Origin: Gaiellales bacterium
GTDB taxonomy: Bacteria > Actinomycetota > Thermoleophilia > RBG-16-64-13
DNA length: 33,281 nucleotides
Direction: 5' to 3'
NCBI GenBank assembly: GCA_012719395.1
Contig: JAAYAL010000083.1
Coordinates: forward strand, 1 to 33,281
Shown here: positions 8,034-15,800 of the stretch, in pieces
Position numbering within the stretch: position 1 is the stretch's first letter
Layout of the letters: each line of letters begins with the position of its first letter
Notes under the pieces: generated by a model
What the model saw: only the letters and a program-made list of their open reading frames with translations
Database searches by the model: none
Told to the model about the DNA's origin: nothing
Translations under genes and position numbers: made by a program

Positions 8034-8394
8034 TGCACCTGTCCTGGACGAATTGCAGGCCGCCTTCCTGCGCGATCCTTGCCGCCTCCTCGCTGCGCAC
8101 GCCCTCCTGTAGCCACAGGCACGAGGCGCCTGCCGCCACGGCCTGCCGGGCCAGATCCGGCGCCGCCGAACCAGCGCGGAACACATCCACGATGTCGATT
8201 GACCCCTCAACAAGAGTCAGGGAGTCCACGCACTTCCTTCCCAGGATGGTCTCGCCCCCGGGGCGTACGGGAATCACATCGTAACCGTGAGAGAGCAGAT
8301 AGCGCATCACGGTGTGGCTGGGCCGGTAAGGATTGGGTGAAGCTCCCACCAGGGCGATGGTCTTGGCTTTGCGGAGCAGTTCGCCTACTTCCAC
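8005..8394 (-). CDS. CoA-binding domain protein (YccU type)
   Basis: A 129-residue stand-alone CoA-binding Rossmann domain. The nucleotide loop is ALVGASPNPYRPSH near residues 14-27, followed by VIPVRPG, SIDIVDVFR and the LWLQEGV segment typical of the YccU/Acyl-CoA-synthetase N-terminal-like family. Such proteins bind CoA or an acyl-CoA; no enzymatic role is established. The start is GTG 8394, supported by AAGGAGG upstream. The tail overlaps the convergent exported-protein gene by 29 bp. It is transcribed alone, divergently from the sirtuin, which is another acyl-group-related protein. Confidence 0.9.
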   Translation of the reverse strand: MEVGELLRKAKTIALVGASPNPYRPSHTVMRYLLSHGYDVIPVRPGGETILGRKCVDSLTLVEGSIDIVDVFRAGSAAPDLARQAVAAGASCLWLQEGVRSEEAARIAQEGGLQFVQDRCIKKVHAALS

Positions 8395-8413
8395 GTCAAC
8401 CCTCCTTACGACC

Positions 8414-8444
8414 GTCGGCCGCGGCGTCGGCCACCGCGGCCGAC
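8414..8444. other. GC-rich hairpin in the divergent intergenic region
   Basis: GTCGGCCGCGG (8414-8424) and its exact complement (8434-8444) form an 11-bp stem with a 9-nt loop, between the divergent CoA-binding and sirtuin genes. As RNA on the minus strand it would lie in the 5' leader of the CoA-binding gene. There is no T-tract. It could be a regulatory stem or a protein-binding palindrome. Confidence 0.4.
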
Positions 8445-8506
8445 TACCAGTGAAAGATGCGTCTGCTTACCCATCCTACACCGGCCAAATGCCTTGGGGC
8501 GGATGG

Positions 8507-8512
8507 TAGACT
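8507..8512 (+). promoter_or_regulatory. Candidate -10 box of the sirtuin gene
   Basis: TAGACT lies 6 nt before the GTG at 8519. There is no Shine-Dalgarno in that gap, so the transcript may be leaderless. No convincing -35 was found. Confidence 0.3.
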
Positions 8513-8518
8513 GTCCAC

Positions 8519-9265
8519 GTGGACTCGATTGAACGCATAGCCGGCCTCTTGCGTGAGGCCAGCTTCGCTGTGGCGCTCACCGGCGCGGGTAGCAGCACCG
8601 GGTCGGGCATCCCGGATTTCCGGTCTCCGGCCACGGGGCTGTGGACCAAAGTGGATCCCATGAAAGCCGCCAGCATCGATGCGTTTTTGGAGGACCCGGT
8701 GGAATTCTGGTCCTTCTATCGCCATCGGCTGGGATCGTTGGACTCGGCTTCCCCCAATCCCGCCCACTACGCGCTCGCCCGCTTGGAAAAGGCCGGTTTC
8801 GTCAAGGCCCTGGTTACCCAGAACATCGACCGTTTGCATCGTAGGGCAGGCAGCCAGAATATTGCGGAGGTACACGGTTCCATCGAGACCGGCGTCTGCC
8901 TCTCGTGTGGCAAGGAGTACACGCACTCATACATGGTGGAGGCCCTCGCCGAGCCGGAAGGCGTACCGCGTTGCGTCTGTGGCCGGGTGATCAAGCCCGG
9001 CGTCATCTTCTTCGGAGAGGGCCTACCTGAGGAGGAGTACGGGTTGGCGGTGAGTTGGTCCCAACGGGCGGATCTCATGCTGGTGGCGGGGTCCTCGCTG
9101 GTGGTATGGCCGGTAGCCGGTCTGCCGGGCATCACCCTCCGCTCCGGCGGCAAGCTGGTGATAATGACGGCCTCCGAGACTCCCTATGATGACCAGGCCA
9201 CGGTTCGGGACGGAGGTCGCATAGAGGAGACCCTGCCTCGTCTCGCCGATCTGCTGGGTGCGTAG
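8519..9265 (+). CDS. cobB: NAD-dependent protein deacylase, Sir2 family
   Basis: Sirtuin of 248 residues that removes acetyl or other acyl groups from protein lysines using NAD. The motifs are complete: GAGSSTGSGIPDFRS (22-36) for NAD, TQNIDRLH (100-107), catalytic His119 in VHGS, and zinc cysteines 127, 130, 152 and 154 (C-x2-C and C-x-C). FFGE follows at about 164-167. The close C-x-C spacing of the second zinc pair is noted but occurs in the family. It is followed after 9 bp by the gamma-carbonic-anhydrase-like gene, probably an operon. The start GTG 8519 has a TAGACT box 6 nt ahead and no ribosome site. Confidence 0.93.
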   Translation: MDSIERIAGLLREASFAVALTGAGSSTGSGIPDFRSPATGLWTKVDPMKAASIDAFLEDPVEFWSFYRHRLGSLDSASPNPAHYALARLEKAGFVKALVTQNIDRLHRRAGSQNIAEVHGSIETGVCLSCGKEYTHSYMVEALAEPEGVPRCVCGRVIKPGVIFFGEGLPEEEYGLAVSWSQRADLMLVAGSSLVVWPVAGLPGITLRSGGKLVIMTASETPYDDQATVRDGGRIEETLPRLADLLGA

Positions 9266-9274
9266 GGGCGGAAG

Positions 9275-9904
9275 GTGCCTCTCTACGCGTTCGGCGGAGC
9301 GCAACCGCTCATCGACCCTTCGGCCTTCGTCCACCCTGACGCGGTGCTCGTTGGCCATGTGACCATTGGAGCCGGGTGCTACGTGGCGTCGGGGGCCTGC
9401 ATTCGGGGCGACTTCTGCTCCATTCGTGTGGGCGCCGGTTCCAATGTGCAGGATTGCTGCGTGATCCACGGCTACCCGGGCACGGAGGTCATACTGGACG
9501 ACGAATGCCATCTTGGTCATTGCTGCGTGATCCACGGCGCACGCTTGGAGCGTGACATCCTGGTGGGTATGAATGCTGTGATACTGGACAACGCCGTGCT
9601 GGGCGCCCAGTGTGTGATCGGCTCGGGGTGTGTAGTGCCGAGCGGCTTCGTTGTCCCACCGCGCAAGCTGGCGGTTGGTGTCCCCGCCCGCATCGTGGCG
9701 GACGTGAGTGAAGAGCGTGTGCGGGCCAAAGGTTTGGGTACTCGTTGGTATCAGCAGTTGGCCCAGGCCTCCCTGCGCGATATGCGCCCGGTGCGTCTGC
9801 AGGATTGCCTGGGGCAGATTCCAGGTCCCTCCGAAATGCCGCCGTTGTCGGAACGGCTGGCTTGGGTGCGGGAATTGGAGGCATACACGGAGCCTTCCTC
9901 CTAG
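9275..9904 (+). CDS. Gamma-carbonic-anhydrase-like hexapeptide-repeat protein (PaaY/YrdA type)
   Basis: Left-handed beta-helix protein of 209 residues built from hexapeptide repeats ([LIV]GxGxx pattern), visible from DPSAFVHPDAVLVGH through GSGCVVPSGFVVPP. Candidate zinc His residues are in VIHG, GHCCVIHGA and neighbouring turns, as in trimeric gamma-class carbonic anhydrases. The C-terminal extension (about 140-209, including GTRWYQQLAQ) resembles PaaY of phenylacetate metabolism, which acts as a thioesterase in some bacteria. The nearby acyl-CoA genes would suit either role. GTG start, 9 bp after the sirtuin. It converges on the TetR gene. The fold is firm; carbonic anhydrase versus thioesterase activity is not settled. 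Confidence 0.85.
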   Translation: MPLYAFGGAQPLIDPSAFVHPDAVLVGHVTIGAGCYVASGACIRGDFCSIRVGAGSNVQDCCVIHGYPGTEVILDDECHLGHCCVIHGARLERDILVGMNAVILDNAVLGAQCVIGSGCVVPSGFVVPPRKLAVGVPARIVADVSEERVRAKGLGTRWYQQLAQASLRDMRPVRLQDCLGQIPGPSEMPPLSERLAWVRELEAYTEPSS

Positions 9905-9931
9905 GATCCGAGCCGGCTCGGCAGGCAGCCT

Positions 9932-10618
9932 TCAGTCCTGGGGTGGCAACGCCAAGTGGGAGGCCAGGGCATCTGCACCCGGCTGAAGCCCGCTCTCCGG
10001 CTTGGCGGCAACGGCCAACTCCGGTGGGAGCAGGTATGCCTCCATGAAGTCTACGCAGGTCTGATAGGCCTCGTCCAGGTTGAAGCCCTTCTTGTCGAAG
10101 AACCATTGCAGGATCAGCCCTTCCATCAGGGCCATCAGGAGCGAGGCACAGCGCCCCGGGTCCAGTTTGCGGAACTCGCCGGACGCGATGCCCTCTGAGA
10201 TCACCCTCTCCATGTAGGTTCGATATGAGTCGTAGATGCGCTGTGTGTATTCCTGAACGGCTCGCTGGCGAATGGCTTGAGCCATGTAGTCTATGACCAC
10301 GGTGTAGTAGCGGCGGGCTCTCTTCTCGTTGCCGAACAGGTTGACGAAGAACATGGTCAGCTTCTCGGGCGCGCGCGCGGTGCTGGAGCAGTAGCGCTCA
10401 AACTGGACGTCCATTCGCTCCACCACCCGGTCCAGGACGGCCAAGAAGACATCCTCTTTGCGCGGGAAGTAGTAGGAAATGAGGCCCTTGCTCACGCCGA
10501 CTTGGTCTGCGATGTCGGCGAGGGTCACCTGGTTGTATCCCACTCGCAGAACGAGCTGCAGGGCTGCAGAGATTATCTCTTCACGCCGCTCGTCTTCCTT
10601 GGTTCTGGGACGCGCCAT
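9932..10618 (-). CDS. TetR family transcriptional regulator
   Basis: Dimeric repressor of 228 residues. The N-terminal helix-turn-helix covers about residues 13-55 (VTLADIADQVGVSKGLISYYF, with the tell-tale YYF), and a ligand-binding helical domain follows with a YxxxxxDYMAQA section. I use ATG 10618, where the product starts MARPRTKEDERR as TetR proteins usually do; the upstream ATG at 10726 would add 36 implausible residues. A 22-nt inverted repeat directly upstream is a probable operator, so autoregulation is likely. The effector is unknown. Fatty-acyl-CoA-responsive regulators are common among TetR proteins of similar build, and acyl-CoA genes occur in the window, but that link is only inference. 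Confidence 0.92.
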   Translation of the reverse strand: MARPRTKEDERREEIISAALQLVLRVGYNQVTLADIADQVGVSKGLISYYFPRKEDVFLAVLDRVVERMDVQFERYCSSTARAPEKLTMFFVNLFGNEKRARRYYTVVIDYMAQAIRQRAVQEYTQRIYDSYRTYMERVISEGIASGEFRKLDPGRCASLLMALMEGLILQWFFDKKGFNLDEAYQTCVDFMEAYLLPPELAVAAKPESGLQPGADALASHLALPPQD

Positions 10619-10627
10619 GCCTCGTTT

Positions 10628-10649
10628 ATTGATTGGGTGACCAGTTAAT
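10628..10649. promoter_or_regulatory. Candidate TetR operator (inverted repeat)
   Basis: The half-sites ATTnAnTGG and CCAnTnAAT are exact mirror images with a 4-nt spacer, 9 bp upstream of the TetR start codon. A repressor dimer bound here would block its own transcription and could also reach the plus-strand gene starting at 10756. Confidence 0.55.
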
Positions 10650-10755
10650 GAAGGATACCATGTGCGACCGGAGTGTTGGGGACTGCCGAGGATGTCGAGT
10701 TGATGGCCGGACGGGCACGGAGCCATACTGCGGATGATAATCGAGGGAGGACCAC

Positions 10756-10953
10756 ATGGAACTGGCGTTGGTCGGCTCGGGAGAGGGACGCTGGACAGTG
10801 GCGGAGGCTATCGAGAGGGATCTCGCCACTCCCGTCCTCACGCTTGCGTTGCTTGTGCGTCTGGCCGGCAGAGACCAGGAGGACTTCGGCGCCAGATTGC
10901 TGGCCGCACTTCGACGTGAATTCGGTGGCCGCCAACTGCCGGTGTCCCGCTAA
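10756..10953 (+). CDS. Small hypothetical protein upstream of the YfcE-like gene
   Basis: A 65-residue ORF that I do not recognise. It is likely real: GGGAGG lies 5 nt before the ATG, and its TAA shares a base with the next gene's ATG (TAATG), giving tight translational coupling. The product is helical and moderately hydrophobic (TPVLTLALLVRLAG in the middle), ending in a basic Arg-rich tail (LLAALRREFGGR), with no signal peptide and no Cys. It could be a regulator or partner of the phosphoesterase. Confidence 0.6.
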   Translation: MELALVGSGEGRWTVAEAIERDLATPVLTLALLVRLAGRDQEDFGARLLAALRREFGGRQLPVSR

Positions 10954-11429
10954 TGCCCGTGCTCGCCGTTGTCTCCGACACGCATGGAAAGCTCTACCCG
11001 GAAGTCGTCGCGGCCTTGGCCGGCTCGGACCTGATTGTCCATGCCGGAGATCTTGGTGGGAGTGAAGTACTCGATACTCTGGAAGGTATCGCACCGCTGG
11101 TGGCGGTGCGCGGCAACACGGACACCGGGGCTTGGTCTCTGCGACTGCCTCCCCGCGCCGAGTTTGAGTGGGCAGGCGTCAAGTGCCTGGTGGTTCACAA
11201 TCTGGCGGGTCTGGGCCGAGAGCGTCGCTTGATCGCGCAGGGTCTGGGAGAGGTGCGCGTGGTCATTCACGGCCACAGCCACCGCGCGGAAGCCGTCTGG
11301 AGCGGCGGAGTGTTGTTCTTCAACCCCGGTTCCGCCGGGCCGCGCCGTTTTCTCCTGCCTCGCACAATTGGGCGGCTGCGTGTGGTGGACGGGCGCGTGG
11401 TAACGGAGATCGTGGAGATGGAGCGATAA
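10953..11429 (+). CDS. YfcE/MJ0936-type metallophosphoesterase
   Basis: Calcineurin-like phosphodiesterase of 158 residues. Metal ligands are visible in order: SDTHG (Asp9, His11), GD (Asp33), GNTD (Asn55), VVHN (His82), and HGHSH (His106, His108). The family also ends with NPGSAGPRR, present here at about 124-132. Members hydrolyse phosphodiester model substrates; the natural substrate is unclear. It is coupled through TAATG to the 65-residue upstream ORF. Transcription ends at a 22-bp hairpin shared with the convergent GAPDH-like gene. Confidence 0.92.
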   Translation: MPVLAVVSDTHGKLYPEVVAALAGSDLIVHAGDLGGSEVLDTLEGIAPLVAVRGNTDTGAWSLRLPPRAEFEWAGVKCLVVHNLAGLGRERRLIAQGLGEVRVVIHGHSHRAEAVWSGGVLFFNPGSAGPRRFLLPRTIGRLRVVDGRVVTEIVEMER

Positions 11430-11458
11430 CGGGCCGGCCTGAGGCTACGAGGTGCTCA

Positions 11459-11506
11459 GGAGAAGCGGCGGAGCCGGGGCAGATGCCCCGGCTCCGCCGC
11501 TTCTCC
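11459..11506. terminator. Perfect 22-bp hairpin, bidirectional terminator
   Basis: Arms 11459-11480 and 11485-11506 are exact reverse complements with a 4-nt loop (AGAT). It lies 29 bp past the YfcE stop and 34 bp past the convergent GAPDH-like stop, so it can serve both strands. There is no T-tract on either side, and the stem is mostly G/C. Confidence 0.75.
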
Positions 11507-11540
11507 CGACTCCGTGCCGGCTGAGAAGCGGGCGTCCTGC

Positions 11541-12755
11541 TTAGAACTGCTCCGCGATGTAGGCGGTCAGCTCTCCCATACGATGCGTGTAGCTTCCCAG
11601 CTCGTTGTCATACCAGCCAAAGATCTTGGCGTGCGTCACCGGGATCTCGACTGTCTCTGCTGTACCGGGCAACTTGACCGGGATGAGACCGGTGCGGGTG
11701 TGGGTTTCCAGCGCTTCGATCACGGTTGCTGCGTTCTCGCCGATCATGTCGCTGGACACGTTCTGCTCATAGCTGACTTTGAGGAGGTTCTTGGCCGGGC
11801 CGGCGGCCGCTTCCTCGTAGATCTTGTTGATGACATCCTGGGTGATCTTGGGCCGGCCGCCCGCGTCCATCTCTGTCTGGAAAGTGGCGTTCAGCACGAT
11901 GAGGCTGGCGGTGTTGGTGGGGATGCGCAGGGAATCCGCCATGAAGCCGATGCTGCCCATCTGCGGCATCACCGGTTCCAGCGCCTTGGCGGCGTTGGTG
12001 GAGGTGATGATGATGTTGTTGAGGATGGACCGTTTCTTGCGGAGGTCCTTCTCGTCTTCCTTGGGAACGGAGTCAAGCACCGACTGCGTGTTGGTGACGG
12101 CGTGAACGGTACCCATCCCCGCGGTCATCATGTTCTTGGTCAACTCGTTGTTGAGCAGCGGGCGCATCATGTGAGCCAGGCCCGTGGTGGTGCAGGATGC
12201 TGCCGAGACCATGGTGTGCGTGCCGGGTACGAACTGCTCGTGATTGATGCCGTAGATGAGCATGACAGCGTCATCCGGCATGCTCTTGGACTTGTCTTTG
12301 ATCTTGAAGGCCGAACTGTTCACCACGACCTTGGCGCCGCCCAGCAGGTGTCCGCGAATGGAGCCTTTCTTGGCATCATCAGCAGGGGTGGTGGGGTCTT
12401 TGAACTTGCCGGAGCAGTCGACCACGATATCCACACCGTAGTCCCGCCACGGGATGTCCTTGGGGTTGCGCTCCGAGCGCAGGATGGTGACGTCCTTGCC
12501 GGCGATGCGCAGGAGGCCTTTCTCTTCGTCCACCACGCGGCACTCGAGCTCGCCCTTCTGCCCGTAGAGGTATCGGCTCAGGGGACCGTAGGTACTGTCC
12601 TTCTTGAGGTACTGGGCCACGGCATCGAGCGACTTCCCGATCCCGCGACCAGCGTTCATGACAAACGAATCGAAGGCGTCGCGGTCGAGGTGGTACCAGA
12701 GTGTCAGCTTACCGATCCGGCCGAGCGCGTTGATACCCAGAACTCGACTTGCCAT
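11541..12755 (-). CDS. Divergent glyceraldehyde-3-phosphate dehydrogenase-like protein
   Basis: NAD(P)-dependent phosphorylating GAPDH fold, but 404 residues against the usual 330-340. The Rossmann start reads GINALGRIGK (normally GINGFGRIGR). Catalytic Cys188 lies in SAASCTTTG, with partner His218 in TVHAVTN. GWYDNELGSYTHRM (380-393) replaces the canonical WYDNEWGYS, changing the conserved second Trp to Leu. Extra residues sit between 35 and 60, around 120-135 and near 151-160. The catalytic pair is intact, so dehydrogenase activity is plausible, but the substrate may differ from glyceraldehyde 3-phosphate. AAGGAGG precedes the start. It is the gene after the orphan dikinase in the same operon, 52 bp downstream of it. 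Confidence 0.88.
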   Translation of the reverse strand: MASRVLGINALGRIGKLTLWYHLDRDAFDSFVMNAGRGIGKSLDAVAQYLKKDSTYGPLSRYLYGQKGELECRVVDEEKGLLRIAGKDVTILRSERNPKDIPWRDYGVDIVVDCSGKFKDPTTPADDAKKGSIRGHLLGGAKVVVNSSAFKIKDKSKSMPDDAVMLIYGINHEQFVPGTHTMVSAASCTTTGLAHMMRPLLNNELTKNMMTAGMGTVHAVTNTQSVLDSVPKEDEKDLRKKRSILNNIIITSTNAAKALEPVMPQMGSIGFMADSLRIPTNTASLIVLNATFQTEMDAGGRPKITQDVINKIYEEAAAGPAKNLLKVSYEQNVSSDMIGENAATVIEALETHTRTGLIPVKLPGTAETVEIPVTHAKIFGWYDNELGSYTHRMGELTAYIAEQF

Positions 12756-12807
12756 TGAGAGTCCTCCTTGTTCCGAAACATGTTCCCCGGATGCGTCCCC
12801 CTGCAGA

Positions 12808-15800
12808 CTATCCCCGGTTGGCCTGTGTTGTGGCGGAGATCACCTCCCGCTTGCCTAAGAAGATGTGGCCCGTGCGGCCGTCGATGCTGAGCCAATCGCC
12901 CACACGCAGTTCTTGTCCGTTCAGGCGGGCGGTCCCGGCTCCTTCGTTGACTTCAAGTCCGCGGCAATCGACGACGGCGTTCTTGTGCAGGCGCTTCGCG
13001 GTCACCGCTGCGTGGGAAGTGGCTCCACCGCGTGCCGTGAGGATACCTTGCACGCGAACAATCATAGCGATTTCCTCGGGCACTGTGTCAGGTCTTAGCA
13101 GCACGATGTGGTCGCAGGGTGTTTCCGTGGCCAACCTGTCGATCTGTTCGGCGTTCACCGCCACCCGACCGGCGTATGCACTGCCGGAGACCCCCATTCC
13201 CACGGCGTCAGGCTTGGGTGCGCGCTCGTCGGGAGCGCGGGCGAATGTCATGACACCTTCGGGCACCTCCTCTACCATCGAGCGCTTCTGCAGCACATAG
13301 ACATCCTGGGCGTGCGGGGATTCAAAGGCGAACTCGATCTCCTGCGGGTCGTGCTCCCGGGTGCTCACCAAGTCTTTGGCCACCTCCAGGAGTTGGTTGT
13401 ACACTTCAGGGAACTCTGTCTCCAGACTGCGGCGCACTCCCCGGTATGTCGCGCTGGCCCGGCGTTGGGCTTCAGACATGGGCAGTGGATTGACCAGCCC
13501 GCCCACGAGGTCCTCGCCCTGCGCCCCAATGGCGAAGTCGCCGAACAGCCGCACCTGCCCACTGCGCGGTTCCACGAGGCTGCGGGTGAACGTCACCCCC
13601 GCGCCCGACTGGCGGCCACGGTTGCCGTAGATCATCCGCTGGATGATGACGGCGGTTCCCCATTCCTCGGCCAGGCCCATGTAGCGGCGGTAGAAGCGGG
13701 CCTGCGGGGAGTAGTAGGAGGCGAGCACCCGGCCGACGGCGGCCACCACCTGCAGCAGTGGGTGGTCGATGAGGACGACGCCCAGTTCTTGCGAGCGGGC
13801 GCGGTACGCCAGCGCGATCTCCTTCATCTGCTCCGCGGTGAACTCCAGCTTCTGTCCCACGCCGTAGCGAGATTTGTATCCGGCGATGATCTCGTCGAAA
13901 ACGTCCCGGTCGATCCCGGCGGTCATGGCCCAGGACTGAAGGAACCGCCGGTACGAGTCCCACGCCGTCCAGGCCATGCCTGGTTGCTGGGCGAGGGCCT
14001 CGGCGAGCTCGTCATTGAGGCCCACGTTGATCAAGGTGGCCATGAGCCCGGGCATTGAGATGGCGGCACCGGAGCGGATGGCGAGCGTGAGCGGCCGGCT
14101 GGGGTCGCCCAGCCCCAGTCCCGTCTTGTCCTCCAACTCCGCAAGAGCGTGGCGTATGCGGGCCAGCGTGTGCTCGTACAGCGGGCGGTGGCTCATGGCG
14201 GGAAAGACTCCGAACAGCTCGGTGGTGAGCACGAAACCTTCAGGTACGGTGTAGCCGTACTCAGTCATCCTCTTGAGCCCCAGAGCCTTGTAGCCCAGGG
14301 TCATCTGATCGTCGACGTTGGGATTCGGCCTGTCCAGCCACGATACCAGTCGATCTGGATCGTAGGCCATCATGCGCGCGAGGTCGCGGGTATCCACCTT
14401 CTCCGCCAGGGCCGACAGGTGGCTCCGAGCGTTGGCCACATAGCGGTCCAGGCTCTGCAGACCCAGCGTGGCCACCAGGATGTCCCGCAGGAAGCCCTCG
14501 ATCACCGCGTCCAGGCCAAGCCGCCGGCAATCCAGCTGCCGGCTGTCGTCGGTCAGTATGCGGCGCAGGGCATCGTCGTAGCCCTGCATGGTCAGGCGCA
14601 CAAGATTGGTCACATCGCCGGCCAAGAACTGGAAGACGTTGCGGCACTGATTGAAGGTGAAGCCGGCGTGTGCAGCCCCATCGCGCAGCATGATGAGGTC
14701 GGAATTCAGGCTCTGCGACCTCAGCCCGTCAACCTCCAGGGCTCGCTTGAAGCACTCCAGGTTGCCTGCGAAGCGCCGGAGCGAGGCGCGGCTGACATAC
14801 TGGTCAGTTATCTCGGTGGCGATCTCATCCAGAAGCTGAGCCACGAGGCCCTCAATGCGGAACGAAAGCCCGAGGGCATCGAATTTGGGTTCTCGATAGG
14901 TGCCGTACATGGAGGGGATACCGGCGGCGATATGCCGTTTGTGAAAGATGTTCTCCTGCCCCTCCGAGTGCTTGCCGCTTAGGATTGTGGTCTTCAGTTC
15001 GGCAAGAGCCCTCAATCCCTGCTCGAGCAACGCCTCACGGCTGCGAGATCGGGAGTAGCGAGTGATGGCGGCCAGCACGCCCCGTTGCGGCGAGCGCAGG
15101 CATGTCTGCCATGTGTCCAAGGCGGCGGTGAACTCCCGACGGGTCTCGGCGGATAGCGTCAGCGAAGCGGACACCAGGGGCCCCAGGTTGCGAGGAGCGA
15201 TGGAGTACTTCTGCTCCAGCAGATCGCGCATGCGGCGCATCAGCTCCACTTTGCGATAGTCCTCAGGGGCCGCCGGCAGGTTGGCCAGCACTTTGTGGGG
15301 CCCCTCCGCCTGGGAGCGCTCGCTGGTCACGGCGGCCAGCACGCGCTCTGAGAGGAACGGTGCCAGGGGCCCGGGATCCAGCGTGGACCAATAGTCGAGC
15401 ACCGCGGTGCTGAAGGGGATGAGACGGTTGGAGGACTCCGCGTGCACCTGTTTGCGGATGAAATGCATGAGGGAGTCCTTGCGGCCACCGATCTCGTCGA
15501 TCTCGGTGGAGACGGAGCGCAACTCGCCTTCTGCCCCGACCTCGTTGAAGTAGACAGGGAAGCAGCGTAGAAGCTGCTTGATAACGGAGTAAACCGGTTC
15601 GATGTTGGCGTTGAGCAGGTCGGTGATGTCTTTCTGAAAGAGGTCGGTATCGGCGATGAAGGCGCCGCCCAGTCTCAGTTGCGCGGTGAGCCCGGCGGCC
15701 AGGCGTTCAAAGAGTTGGGGATTGGAGCGGATGATGCGCAGCCAACAGCGGATGTTGGGCAGGTGGTGGCGATTGGCCAGCGTCCGCCATTCATCGTTGG

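Noticed and set aside
9908-9921. A 14-nt perfect palindrome between the convergent carbonic-anhydrase-like and TetR genes
   Set aside because: It has no loop and is too short for confidence as a terminator; chance is plausible at this GC content.
11514-12758. A 414-residue open frame on the plus strand opposite the GAPDH-like gene
   Set aside because: It mirrors the GAPDH codons, has no recognisable motif, and its His/Gly/Val-rich content is typical of antisense frames in GC-rich DNA.
13108-14058. A 316-residue plus-strand frame inside the dikinase gene
   Set aside because: The minus strand encodes conserved ATP-grasp and phosphohistidine motifs across exactly this stretch; the plus frame shows none.
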